Shown in pieces: positions 16,980 to 27,094 of a stretch of DNA of 64,000 nucleotides. Origin of the DNA: Nocardioides cavernae (GTDB lineage Bacteria; Actinomycetota; Actinomycetes; Propionibacteriales; Nocardioidaceae); contig NZ_JACCBW010000002.1 in the NCBI RefSeq assembly GCF_013410035.1, positions 1,427,913 to 1,491,912 on the forward strand, given 5' to 3'. Under the pieces are notes generated by a model that was not told the origin of the DNA, did no database searches, and saw nothing but the letters and a program-made list of their open reading frames with translations. Within the stretch, counting starts at the first letter, position 1. Every line of letters starts with the position of its first letter. The translations under genes were made by a program, and so were the position numbers.

Positions 16980-18368
16980 GTGGCCGCGCGCTTCGACCAC
17001 CTCGTCGTCGCCGTCGACGACCTCGACGAGGCGGCGGCGCGGTGGGGCGCCGCGGGCCTGCCGGCAGTCCGTGGGGGAGCGCACCCCGTCGGGACCGAGA
17101 ACGCGCTCGTGCGCGGCCCCGGTGCGGCGTACGTCGAGCTGATCGCAGCGGGACGCGACGAGTCCAACCCCTGGCTTGACCGGGTGCGCGGTGCCCGCGG
17201 GCCCCTCTCGTGGGCCGTTGCCGTGGACGACATGGAGACAGCCCGCGAGGCGTTGCGCGCCGCCGGCCTCGACCCGGCACCCGCCGTGCCCGGCTCGCGT
17301 CGCACGCCCGACGGCGACGTCGTGGAGTGGGTGGTGTGCGACGTGAACGACGGGCCCTACGGCTGGGCGCTGCCCTTCCTCATCCAGTGGACGACGCCGA
17401 TGCCGCCCGGTCCGGCCGACGGGCCGGTCGTCGAGTGGGTCGGCCTCGCCCCGCCCGACCCCGAGCCGGTGGCGGACCTGCTGCTGGCCCTCGGGTTCCA
17501 TCCCAGCGAGCACTGGCCGCGTCGCGTCCTGCACGACGCCACCGGGCTGCAGGTGACGCTGTCCCCGGTGGGCGACCCGGTCGGCCTCGACCGGACCGCG
17601 TGGTACATGTCCTGGCCCGACGAGGAGGACGCCTCGGCGGGGGAGCCGGCCGCTTCGCTGTCGTTCGGAGTGCCCGCCGCCGGCCCGACCGACCTCGTCG
17701 TCGACGGCGTCGGGGTCTCCACTCGCGCCGACCGTCGCCGCTTCGCAGCGAGCGCCCTGCTGCCCGCGGTCGACGAGGCGTTCGACCGGCTGCGCGGCGA
17801 CCTCGCGGACTGGCCGAACCCCCACCCCGGTGGCCGTGCGGCGGTCGAGGACGAGTACTCCCGGCGTGAGCACCCCGAGCGCTACCGGCTGCTGGCCGCC
17901 CGCGCGGATGCATGGGTCGAGGCCGTCGTGAGCGCCGGCCTCGGGACCGCGCACCGGGTGGATCCGAACGAGCGCCAGTGGGTGGAGCCCTCGGCGCTGC
18001 CATCGGCCCGCACCACGGTGCTGCGCGGTCGGCCGGGGACCCTGCCGGTGACCGTGTCGCTGCTGGAGGACGAGACCTTCGTGCGCGTGGGGGTCGGCGA
18101 GCCCGTCGAGGCGCTGGACCTGCAGCCCGACTGCGGCTGCGACGCCTGCGACACCGGGTCGGCGGACCTCCTGGACGCGGTCGACTCGGTGTTCGTGCTC
18201 GCGCTCTCGGGTGGCGTCCTCGCGGTGCGCAACGGCGACCTCGTGGTCCGCCGCTCGCTCGACGGCTGGAGCAGCACCGGTGTGGAGGACGCAGAGGTGT
18301 GGCTTGCCGAGGCCGCGGAGGGCCGGCGTACCCAGGGCGTCGTCGCGGGCGAGCCCTGGCTCAGCTGA
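16980..18368 (+). CDS. VOC (glyoxalase-like) domain fused to a DUF6226-like domain
   Basis: 462 residues, GTG start 5 nt after rocD. Residues 1 to about 220 form a glyoxalase-3-type VOC module (ARFDHLVVAVDDLDEAAARWGAAGLP, GAAYVELIAAG, VGLAPPDPEPVADLLLALGF). From about residue 235 a separate domain begins (RFAASALLPAVDEAFDRLRGDLADWPNPHPGG) with the string DLQPDCGCDACD, which I associate with DUF6226. The frame runs through the junction without a stop and with even codon bias, so a true fusion is likely. Its substrate is unknown. Confidence 0.7.
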   Translation: MAARFDHLVVAVDDLDEAAARWGAAGLPAVRGGAHPVGTENALVRGPGAAYVELIAAGRDESNPWLDRVRGARGPLSWAVAVDDMETAREALRAAGLDPAPAVPGSRRTPDGDVVEWVVCDVNDGPYGWALPFLIQWTTPMPPGPADGPVVEWVGLAPPDPEPVADLLLALGFHPSEHWPRRVLHDATGLQVTLSPVGDPVGLDRTAWYMSWPDEEDASAGEPAASLSFGVPAAGPTDLVVDGVGVSTRADRRRFAASALLPAVDEAFDRLRGDLADWPNPHPGGRAAVEDEYSRREHPERYRLLAARADAWVEAVVSAGLGTAHRVDPNERQWVEPSALPSARTTVLRGRPGTLPVTVSLLEDETFVRVGVGEPVEALDLQPDCGCDACDTGSADLLDAVDSVFVLALSGGVLAVRNGDLVVRRSLDGWSSTGVEDAEVWLAEAAEGRRTQGVVAGEPWLS

Positions 18369-18642
18369 GCCGCGCGACCACGCGCCCCAGCCCGGCGGCC
18401 CGCGCCGCCTGCAGTGGCGTCATCCCCTCCAGCGGGCTGAGCAGCGTCGGGGACGCGCCCCGTTCGAGCAGGAGCACGGCCACCTCGGCACGCCCCTCCT
18501 CGATGGCCGCGACGAGCGCGGTCGACTGGAGCTCGGCGTGGACGAAGTCGACGTCCACACCCGCGTCGAGGTGGTGCTCGACCAGGGCGACGTCCCCTGC
18601 GCAGGCCGCGGCGAAGAACGCCTTGTAGTCACCGTGCGACAT
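18361..18642 (-). CDS. small ankyrin-repeat protein
   Basis: 93 residues with two to three ankyrin repeats: DYKAFFAAACAGDVALVEHHLDAGVDVD, STALVAAIEEGRAEVAVLLLERGASP, and a final MTPLQAARAAGLGRVVARL. Cytoplasmic; it probably mediates a protein contact. It ends 8 nt inside the convergent VOC/DUF6226 gene and starts 3 nt after the SDR stop, so it may be co-transcribed with the SDR gene. Confidence 0.75.
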   Translation of the reverse strand: MSHGDYKAFFAAACAGDVALVEHHLDAGVDVDFVHAELQSTALVAAIEEGRAEVAVLLLERGASPTLLSPLEGMTPLQAARAAGLGRVVARLS

Positions 18643-18645
18643 GGG

Positions 18646-19407
18646 TCAGGCGATCGTGAGCCCGCCGTCGACGGGGATCATCTGCCCCGTGACGTAGCCG
18701 GCGGCGTCCGAGGCCAGCCACACGGCGGTGGCGGCCAGCTCGCGCGGGTCACCGGTGCGGCCGGTGGGCACGCGCTGCATCGCGAGGTCGAGGTAGCCGT
18801 CGGGGTAGGTGTCGGTCATCTCGGAGGCGAAGAAGCCCGGCGCGAGCGCGTTGACACGGATGCCCTTGCGGCCCGTCCACTGCTGAGCCAGGTCGCGCGT
18901 GAGGCCGCCGAGACCGGCCTTCGACGCGGAGTACGCGGCCTGCGGGAGGCCGCCGGTGGTGATCCCGAGGATCGAGGAGATGTTGATGATGCTCGACCCC
19001 GGCTGCATCACCCGGCCGCACGCCTGGGCCATCCAGTAGCAGCCGTTGAGGTTGACGTCGATGACCGAGCGGAACTGCTCGGGGGTCTCGCGGGTGGCCG
19101 GCACCGCCGTGCCGACGCCCGCGTTGTTGACCAGCACATCGACCCGGTCGAACGTCGACATCGCCTCGTCGACCAGTCGCTGGCACTGGTGGGGGTCGGC
19201 CACGTCGGTGGCGACGGTGTGGACGCGGCGGCCGGTGGAGCGTACGGACTCGGCGACCTGCTCCAGCTTGTCCACGCGGCGGGCTCCGAGCACCACGTCG
19301 GCACCCGCCTCGGCGAAGGCATGGGCGAAGGCGACGCCGAGCCCGCTCGACGCTCCGGTGACGATGACGACCTTGTCGTCGAGACGGAAGAGGTCCAGGA
19401 CGGTCAT
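18646..19407 (-). CDS. short-chain dehydrogenase/reductase (SDR)
   Basis: 253 residues. The ATG at 19407 is chosen because TAGGGT (19415-19420) stands 7 nt upstream, a leaderless promoter. Classical SDR motifs: cofactor site TGASSGLGVAFA, NNAG in VLVNNAGVG, catalytic Ser in NISSILG and Tyr/Lys in YSASK, then the C-terminal PVDGGLTIA. An Asp/Arg pattern (GARRVDK) after beta-2 points to NADP(H). The substrate is unknown; FabG-like or gluconate-5-dehydrogenase-like enzymes have this length. Confidence 0.88.
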   Translation of the reverse strand: MTVLDLFRLDDKVVIVTGASSGLGVAFAHAFAEAGADVVLGARRVDKLEQVAESVRSTGRRVHTVATDVADPHQCQRLVDEAMSTFDRVDVLVNNAGVGTAVPATRETPEQFRSVIDVNLNGCYWMAQACGRVMQPGSSIINISSILGITTGGLPQAAYSASKAGLGGLTRDLAQQWTGRKGIRVNALAPGFFASEMTDTYPDGYLDLAMQRVPTGRTGDPRELAATAVWLASDAAGYVTGQMIPVDGGLTIA

Positions 19408-19444
19408 GGCACGAACCCTAGTGAGATCGCCTAGGGTGCGCGGC

Positions 19445-19933
19445 ATGTGGAGTCGTCTCGGTGCCCCGGTCCTGCTCGCCGCGCTCGCCGTCCCCCTCGG
19501 CACGGTGCCGTCCGGCGCCGCGCCGCCCGACGCGGCCGCGGGGGCCGGCCACGCCGCCCGGCAGGCCGCGACGTGCTCCGCCGACGCGCTCGCCCGCCCG
19601 AAGCCCCTGCGCACCAGGACGGGGGAGGTCCTCGGCACGGCCCGGATGTACGCCGCCACCCGCGGTGGCGACCTCGGCTTCTGCGTACGCGTGAAGCCCG
19701 TGGAGCGCCTGCGGACGGCCTCGACCGTCGTGATGGTGCGCAAGACGACCTACGACGCGGACGGCACCCGCACCTCGGGAGGCGTGATCGGCGGGTCCGG
19801 GATGTGGCGCACGCCGATCTTCGTCACCGGCAGCATCATCGGCCCCGGCTCGTCCCTGCGTGCCGTCGTCGGGATCCAGCTCGAGCAGGGCGCCCCCAAG
19901 GGCACCGCCACGCTCAGGGGGACGCTGGACTGA
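19445..19933 (+). CDS. secreted protein of unknown function
   Basis: 162 residues with a signal peptide (SRLGAPVLLAALAVPLGTVPSGAA). The mature part has two cysteines (in ATCSADAL and GFCVRVKP) likely to pair, and a beta-rich C-terminus. -10 TAGGGT (19432-19437) lies 7 nt before the ATG, mirroring the divergent SDR promoter 38 nt away. The end overlaps the convergent MFS gene by 20 nt. No domain is recognised. Confidence 0.65.
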   Translation: MWSRLGAPVLLAALAVPLGTVPSGAAPPDAAAGAGHAARQAATCSADALARPKPLRTRTGEVLGTARMYAATRGGDLGFCVRVKPVERLRTASTVVMVRKTTYDADGTRTSGGVIGGSGMWRTPIFVTGSIIGPGSSLRAVVGIQLEQGAPKGTATLRGTLD

Positions 19934-21161
19934 CCTCCGGGCCCGCCACCGGCACGCGCGGGAGCGTGCGTACGGACCGGGAGCAGAGCACGAGGGCGCA
20001 GATCACGACGTAGACGACCGCGGCGACGACCAGCACCTCCTCGAAGCCGAACGCTGCGGCGAGGGGGCCGAAGGTGAGCTGGCCGACCGGGAGCGCCACG
20101 AACGAGCCCAAAGCGTCGTAGGAGTACGCGCGCGAGAGCATGCTGTCGTCGATGTTCTCCTGCATCGCGAGGTTCCACCCCATCCCGAAGACCTCGGTGC
20201 CGACGCCGGCCACGAACGCCGCCACGACCAGTCCGACGAGGTGGGGCGAGACGCCGAGCAGCAGCATCGGCGGCGCCATCAGGGCCATGCCCAGCATCCC
20301 GAGCAGGAGCGGTCGCTCGAGCCGTACGCGCAGCAGGACGACGGTCGTGATGAGCAGCCCGGCCGCCTCGGCCGACAGGACGAAGCCCCAGCCCTGCCGA
20401 CCGATCGTGTCGTCCGCGATGGCCGGCCCGAGGGTGAACCAGGCCCCCGCGTGGATGAGGTTGAGCCCCCCGAAGCCGACCACTACGCGCCACAGCCACG
20501 GCGTCGCCCAGAAGAAGGTCCAGCCCTCGCGCAGCTCGCGGATCGTGTCCGCGGGCTCGCCGGCGGCCTCCTTGGGCGGCACCCTCACGGGCAGGAGGAG
20601 GAGCGCCGAGACGAGCCAGGTGGCGGCGTCGACCGCCAGTGCCCATCCAGAGCCGACCGTCACCACCAGCAGCGCGCCGGCCGTGGGGCCGAGGACCATC
20701 ATCCCGTTGCGCGTGAGCGAGACGAGGGCGTTGGCCGGCTGCAGCTGCTCGCGCGGGACGAGCTGGGGCAGCACGCTCGCCATCGCGGGGAACGAGACGC
20801 CCGACACGGCCCCCTGGACCACCGACAGGACGACCAGCATCCAGATCTCGGCGTGGCCCGACAGCACCAGGGCCGCGATCGCTCCCTGGCTGACCGCGGA
20901 CCCGATGTTGGAGACCTGCAGCACCAGTGTGCGGGGGAGCCGGTCCGCGATGACGCCGCCGTAGAGCAGCAGCGCGATCATCGGGATGGTGCGCGCGGCC
21001 AGCACCTGGCCGAGCGCCACGGGGGAGTCGGTGATGTCGAGCACCGCGAACGCCAGGGCGATGCTCGCCATCATCGAGCCCAGGGTGTTGACGAAGCGCG
21101 AGGCGAAGTACCACGCGAAGCTGCGGTTGCGCAGGGGCGCGAGCGCGGTCGACCAGGTCAT
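19914..21161 (-). CDS. MFS transporter (drug-efflux-like)
   Basis: 415 residues with about 12 hydrophobic helices. The N-terminus LRNRSFAWYFASRFVNTLGSMMASIALAFAVLDIT and loop YGGVIADRLPRT are typical of the MFS_3/enterobactin-exporter-like branch. Its ATG overlaps the stop of the ArsR-type gene (ATGA), so the regulator and transporter form one transcript. The transported compound is unknown. Confidence 0.85.
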   Translation of the reverse strand: MTWSTALAPLRNRSFAWYFASRFVNTLGSMMASIALAFAVLDITDSPVALGQVLAARTIPMIALLLYGGVIADRLPRTLVLQVSNIGSAVSQGAIAALVLSGHAEIWMLVVLSVVQGAVSGVSFPAMASVLPQLVPREQLQPANALVSLTRNGMMVLGPTAGALLVVTVGSGWALAVDAATWLVSALLLLPVRVPPKEAAGEPADTIRELREGWTFFWATPWLWRVVVGFGGLNLIHAGAWFTLGPAIADDTIGRQGWGFVLSAEAAGLLITTVVLLRVRLERPLLLGMLGMALMAPPMLLLGVSPHLVGLVVAAFVAGVGTEVFGMGWNLAMQENIDDSMLSRAYSYDALGSFVALPVGQLTFGPLAAAFGFEEVLVVAAVVYVVICALVLCSRSVRTLPRVPVAGPEVSPASP

Positions 21162-21736
21162 CGGTCGGTCTCCTGTCCCGGCACCCAGCGGGCGGCGTCG
21201 CCCTCGAGGCCGCCGGTCATCGTGAAGGCGTTGGAGGTGAGGCTGACGTGGACGGTGTCGGGTGTCCCGGCGGGCCGTGCGGCCGCGTGCAGCAGGTGGG
21301 AGGCCTCGTGGAGGAGGTCGAGGGCGCGGCGCCAGGCGTCGACGGGCACCCACGCCTCGAGGTCGCTCGAGGCCCCCGAGCCGCGTCCGGCCTGACGCAG
21401 GCGTCGCTCGACCTCGATGGCCGTCGCCCGGGCGTACGCCACCCGGTCGTCCACGCCGCTGGAGCGTTCGGCGACCTCGCGGGTCGCGTCGTAGCGGTAG
21501 CGCTTGGCCACGCCGCCGCGGATCTTCTCCTCGCCCTCGACGACGAGCTCGCCGACGTCGTGGAGCTGGCGCAGGTGGTACGACGCGTTGGCGTGGGTGA
21601 TCTCGAGCGCCCGTGCCACCTCGGCGGCGCTCATCGCCTCCGCCGTCAGCAGGGACAGGATGCGCAGCCGCAGGGGGTGTGCGGTCGCGCGCAGGCGCGC
21701 CACCGCGTCCGGGTCGGTGCCGGCATGGTCGGTCAT
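21158..21736 (-). CDS. ArsR-family (HTH_20) regulator of the MFS transporter
   Basis: 192 residues. The ATG at 21736 is preferred over a GTG 6 nt upstream because GGAGGG is then 5 nt away. A winged helix occupies about residues 12-90 (ARLRATAHPLRLRILSLLTAEAMSAAEVARALEITHANASYHLRQL, then GGVAKRYRYD). The C-terminal half is a helical extension. No CXC metal motif is present, so a metal signal is unlikely. It is co-transcribed with the MFS gene and is probably its regulator. Confidence 0.82.
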   Translation of the reverse strand: MTDHAGTDPDAVARLRATAHPLRLRILSLLTAEAMSAAEVARALEITHANASYHLRQLHDVGELVVEGEEKIRGGVAKRYRYDATREVAERSSGVDDRVAYARATAIEVERRLRQAGRGSGASSDLEAWVPVDAWRRALDLLHEASHLLHAAARPAGTPDTVHVSLTSNAFTMTGGLEGDAARWVPGQETDR

Positions 21737-21752
21737 GCTCACCCTCCAAGAA

Positions 21753-21810
21753 GTGTTGGGCAGTACCGTGCACCCTCGCGCCGCCTACTGTCAAACAGGT
21801 GTTGGGGAGT
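21753..21810. promoter_or_regulatory. direct repeat upstream of arsR-type/MFS operon
   Basis: GTGTTGGGCAGT (21753-21764) and GTGTTGGGGAGT (21799-21810) are 46 nt apart with one mismatch. The distal copy overlaps an AACA-CC-TGTT dyad. TTGACA on the minus strand lies nearby, so these may be binding sites for the ArsR-type protein. Confidence 0.35.
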
Positions 21811-21936
21811 GGTCCCGGAATGATCCCTGACCCGACCCTGAGGCTTCCCCGGAACGGGATGAAAACCGGCTCCGGACCTGCTTGGCTGGGTGTCACAGCG
21901 CAACGAGGGCACCCGGCCCACCGAGGAGTGAGTGAG

Positions 21937-22512
21937 ATGTCCGACCAGTACCCCAGCGGCGGCCCCCACGGCCAGCCCGACCACACCCAGCCCTACGGCG
22001 AGGCGTCGTACGGCCAGCAGTCGTACGGGCAGCAGTCGTACGGGCAGCAGTCGTACGGGCAGCAGTCGTACGAGCAGCAGTCGTACGGGCAGGCGTCGTA
22101 CGGCCAGCCGTCCTACCGCACCGAGCAGTCCCCGATCTCGGTGCAGGAGGAGCGCACCTGGGGTGCGATCAGCCACGCCGGCGCCGTCGTCGCGATGGTC
22201 TGCTCCCTGGGCTTCCTGGGCTTCGTCGCCTCGATCGTGGTCTTCGTGATGTACAAGGACCGCGGCCCGTTCGTGCGTGCGCACGCCGCGAACTCGCTCA
22301 ACCTGCAGATCGTGATGTTCCTGTGGCTGGTGGTCCTCGGCGTCGCCTACGTCGTGCTCGGCGTGCTGACCCTCGGCATCGGCTTCTTCGTCCTGCTGCC
22401 GATCTTCTTCGTCCCGCCGGTCATCGCAGGCGTCCTGCACGTCGTCGGCGCGATCAAGGCGTGGAACGGTGAGTGGTGGACCCCGCCGCTCACGCCGCAG
22501 TTCGTGAAGTGA
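21937..22512 (+). CDS. DUF4870 membrane protein with Tyr/Gln-rich repeats
   Basis: 191 residues. The N-terminal 65 residues are disordered with a run of SYGQQ-type repeats (seven 15-bp units at 22006-22110). Residues of about 75-185 are DUF4870: RTWGAISHAGAVVAMV, KDRGPFVRAHAANSLNLQI, then three or four helices (YVVLGVLTLGIGFFVLLPIFFVPPVIAGVLHVVGAIKAW). A multipass membrane protein of unknown function. GAGTGAGTGAG precedes the ATG. A strong hairpin terminator (22521-22548) follows. Confidence 0.85.
   Translation: MSDQYPSGGPHGQPDHTQPYGEASYGQQSYGQQSYGQQSYGQQSYEQQSYGQASYGQPSYRTEQSPISVQEERTWGAISHAGAVVAMVCSLGFLGFVASIVVFVMYKDRGPFVRAHAANSLNLQIVMFLWLVVLGVAYVVLGVLTLGIGFFVLLPIFFVPPVIAGVLHVVGAIKAWNGEWWTPPLTPQFVK
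22006..22110 (+). repeat. seven tandem 15-bp units within the DUF4870 gene
   Basis: Units based on TCGTACGGGCAGCAG, coding for SYGQQ. The second to fourth units are identical, a recent slippage signature; the later units vary (SYEQQ, SYGQA, SYGQP). The 15-nt period keeps the frame. Confidence 0.9.
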
Positions 22513-22520
22513 GCCCGGCG

Positions 22521-22548
22521 TCGGGCCGGACCGACGGGTCCGGCCCGA
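22521..22548 (+). terminator. hairpin terminator after DUF4870 gene
   Basis: A perfect 12-bp stem (TCGGGCCGGACC with its complement) and a 4-nt loop begin 9 nt after the stop. It separates the DUF4870 transcript from the leuS leader promoter at 22555. Confidence 0.75.
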
Positions 22549-22554
22549 GCGCGC

Positions 22555-22560
22555 TACGAT
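22555..22560 (+). promoter_or_regulatory. -10 box of the leuS leader transcript
   Basis: TACGAT lies 6 nt before the ATG of the leader peptide, placing transcription start at or near that ATG. Confidence 0.55.
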
Positions 22561-22566
22561 GGCGCC

Positions 22567-22605
22567 ATGCGGTCGCAGATCCTGCTCCTTCGACAGCCGC
22601 GCTGA
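22567..22605 (+). CDS. leuS leader peptide (attenuator)
   Basis: A 12-residue open frame, MRSQILLLRQPR, with three successive Leu codons (CTG CTC CTT) after an Ile codon. It sits between the promoter and an intrinsic terminator in front of leuS. By analogy with known actinobacterial leader peptides, ribosome stalling at Leu codons when charged leucyl-tRNA is scarce should change downstream folding and raise leuS expression. It appears to be translated without a leader. Confidence 0.7.
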   Translation: MRSQILLLRQPR

Positions 22606-22631
22606 CTCACCGTCCAGGCAGTCATCGCGGC
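22596..22631 (+). promoter_or_regulatory. attenuator hairpin overlapping the leader stop codon
   Basis: GCCGCGCTGACT (22596-22607) pairs with AGTCATCGCGGC (22620-22631), 11 of 12 pairs. The leader UGA (22603-22605) is inside the left arm, so ribosome position would decide whether this stem forms. It ends 1 nt before the terminator stem. Confidence 0.55.
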
Positions 22632-22632
22632 C

Positions 22633-22658
22633 ACCCCTCCATGTGTGAGGGGTTTTTT
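22633..22658 (+). terminator. intrinsic terminator of the leuS attenuator
   Basis: ACCCCTC (22633-22639) and GAGGGGT (22647-22653) form a 7-bp stem with a 7-nt loop, followed by a T-run ending at 22658. It is the only classical U-tract terminator I see in this GC-rich window, placed 36 nt before leuS. Confidence 0.8.
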
Positions 22659-22693
22659 CATGTCGGGAGCCGGAACCACCAGGAGCGAGAGAG

Positions 22694-25192
<2,499 letters not shown>

Positions 25193-25234
25193 GCACCGAC
25201 GTCCGAGCCTTCCGCCTGCCGTTAGGGTCGCGAC

Positions 25235-26092
25235 ATGTCCCGTGTCGTGGTCGTGACCGACTCGACCGCGAGCCTGCCCGCCGAGGTGGCGCAGGCTCGC
25301 GGCATCCGGGTCGTGCCGCTGCAGGTCGTCATCGGCGCCAGGGTGCTCGACGAGGGCCCGGACGGGGCGACCCCGGACGTGGTGGCGGAGGCCCTGCGTG
25401 ACTTCGTGCCGGTCAGCACCTCCCGGCCCGCACCCGCCCTCTTCGCGGACCTCTACCGTGCCCTCGAGGCGGAGGGCGTCGACGAGATCGTCTCGGTCCA
25501 CCTGTCGGGCGAGATGAGCGGGACCTTCGAGTCGGCGCAGCTCGCCGCGCTCGAGGTCGACCTGCCGGTCCACGTCGTCGACTCCGGCCAGGTCGGCATC
25601 GCGACCGGCTACGCCGCCCTCACCGCCTGCGACGTGCTCGACGCCGGCGGGACGGGCGAGCAGGCCGCCGAGGCGGCCCTCGCCCGCGGCGAGGCGTCGT
25701 CCTCGCTGTTCTACGTCGACACCCTCGAGCACCTGCGCCGCGGCGGCCGGATCGGTGCCGCCGCCGCGATCTTCGGCAGCGCGCTGTCGGTGAAGCCGCT
25801 CCTCGAGATCGCCGACGGCCGCGTGGTCCCGCGCGAGCGCGTGCGTACGGCCTCCCGGGCGCTCGCACGCCTCGCCGAGCTCGCGGTGGAGGCCGCCGGG
25901 GACCGGCCGGTCGACGTCTGCGTGTCCCACCTCGCCAACGCGTCGCGCGCCGAGGAGCTCGCCGCGGCACTCGCCCAGCGGCTCGCCGACGGGCTCGAGG
26001 GCCGTGAGGTGATGTGCGGGGAGCTCGGCGCCGTGCTGGGTGCGCACGTGGGGCCCGGCATGGTCGCGGTCTGCGTCTCGCCGCGCCCGTGA
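25235..26092 (+). CDS. DegV family fatty-acid-binding protein
   Basis: 285 residues. The N-terminus VVVVTDSTASLPAEVAQARGIRVVPLQV and the motif STSRPAPALFADLYRAL are DegV signatures; SGEMSGTFESAQLAA and FYVDTLEHLRRGGRIGAAAA complete the family pattern. DegV/FakB proteins hold an acyl chain; FakB partners hand it to the kinase FakA, which is not in this window. -10 TAGGGT (25223-25228) lies 6 nt before the ATG, so a separate leaderless promoter follows leuS. Confidence 0.92.
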   Translation: MSRVVVVTDSTASLPAEVAQARGIRVVPLQVVIGARVLDEGPDGATPDVVAEALRDFVPVSTSRPAPALFADLYRALEAEGVDEIVSVHLSGEMSGTFESAQLAALEVDLPVHVVDSGQVGIATGYAALTACDVLDAGGTGEQAAEAALARGEASSSLFYVDTLEHLRRGGRIGAAAAIFGSALSVKPLLEIADGRVVPRERVRTASRALARLAELAVEAAGDRPVDVCVSHLANASRAEELAAALAQRLADGLEGREVMCGELGAVLGAHVGPGMVAVCVSPRP

Positions 26093-26097
26093 TGCTT

Positions 26098-26177
26098 CAC
26101 CATGGGATGCAGACGAACCTGCGCATCCCTCGGTTCGTTGACCTGGGGAAGTGACGACCGACCGACATCCCATGGTG
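26098..26177. other. nested inverted repeats upstream of comEA
   Basis: Three perfect repeats overlap in 80 nt: CACCATGGGATG/CATCCCATGGTG (26098-26109/26166-26177, 12 bp), GGGATGC/GCATCCC (26104-26110/26123-26129) and ACGAACC/GGTTCGT (26113-26119/26132-26138). The two shorter ones interleave like a pseudoknot and the first shares bases with the long stem, so the RNA could switch between folds. Alternatively these are clustered protein sites. Confidence 0.5.
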
Positions 26178-26251
26178 GCGCGTCGCCGGGCTGTCCACAG
26201 ATTGCCGATCACCCCTGTCGGCGGGCGACCGGGCGTTCCTAGCGTGGAGGC

Positions 26252-27088
26252 ATGCGCCGATCCCAGTCGTCCTCCGAGCACGCCGAGGCGGTGTCGCGGC
26301 GGCTGGCGACCCTGAGCGCCGAGCTCGCCGCCGTCCGGCGCGAGGACGACGACGTGACCTCGTCGGCGCACACCCGGGTCCGGGAGCGACCCGACGCGCT
26401 CACCGCCGACCTCCCCGCCCCGGTGGTCCTGCCCGTGCCGGGGCGGCACGCGTCGCGACGGGTCCGGATCGGTGCGCTGCGGCTCGGACCGGTGCACCTC
26501 GCGGTCGTCTCGGTCGTGGCGGCGGTGGCGGTCGGGCTGGCCGCCTGGTGGGCCGTACGCGACCAGGCGGAGGTGGTGCCGCTGGCGGACGTGGCCGGCA
26601 CGAGCGGCACGAGCACCGAGCCCGAGCCGCTCGCGCCGGTGGCCGCAGCGGAGGAGCCCACGGGCGACCTCGTGGTCGACGTGGCGGGCAAGGTCCGGCG
26701 CCCCGGCATCGCGCTCCTCCCGGCGGGCTCACGGGTCGTCGACGCGCTCGAGGCGGCCGGGGGAGCGCGCCACGGGGTCGACCTCACCGCGCTCAACCTC
26801 GCCCGCCCGGTCGTCGACGGCGAGCAGATCCTGGTCGGGGTCGCGCCCGCCAGCGGCGTGGCGGGCACCCTCGACCAGCCCCTGCCCGAGGGCGGCACCC
26901 TGGTCAACCTCAACACCGCCGACCAGGCCGCACTCGACACGCTGCCCGGGGTCGGCCCCGTGACCGCCGACGCGATCGTGTCGTGGCGCGAGGACAACGG
27001 CGGCTTCACCTCGGTCGACGAGCTGCTCGAGGTCGACGGCATCGGACCGGCCACCCTCGACGACCTCGCCCCGCTCGTCACCATCTGA
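26252..27088 (+). CDS. comEA: ComEA family DNA-binding competence protein
   Basis: 278 residues. A 70-residue charged cytoplasmic N-terminus, one membrane helix (about 82-101), an SLBB domain (GDLVVDVAGKVRRPGIALLPAGSRVVDALEAAGG) and a C-terminal helix-hairpin-helix pair (LVNLNTADQAALDTLPGVGPVTADAIVSWRE, then FTSVDELLEVDGIGPATL). The protein binds double-stranded DNA outside the membrane and hands it to ComEC, coded next. -10 TAGCGT (26240-26245) lies 6 nt before the ATG. Confidence 0.92.
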   Translation: MRRSQSSSEHAEAVSRRLATLSAELAAVRREDDDVTSSAHTRVRERPDALTADLPAPVVLPVPGRHASRRVRIGALRLGPVHLAVVSVVAAVAVGLAAWWAVRDQAEVVPLADVAGTSGTSTEPEPLAPVAAAEEPTGDLVVDVAGKVRRPGIALLPAGSRVVDALEAAGGARHGVDLTALNLARPVVDGEQILVGVAPASGVAGTLDQPLPEGGTLVNLNTADQAALDTLPGVGPVTADAIVSWREDNGGFTSVDELLEVDGIGPATLDDLAPLVTI

Positions 27089-27094
27089 CCGGCC

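Noticed and set aside
15494..17305. Long minus-strand open frame opposite rocD and the tRNA
   Set aside because: It is a shadow frame of high-GC DNA; the end that reads GTRTPDPLHAMQ comes from the tRNA gene on the opposite strand and is a well-known false protein.
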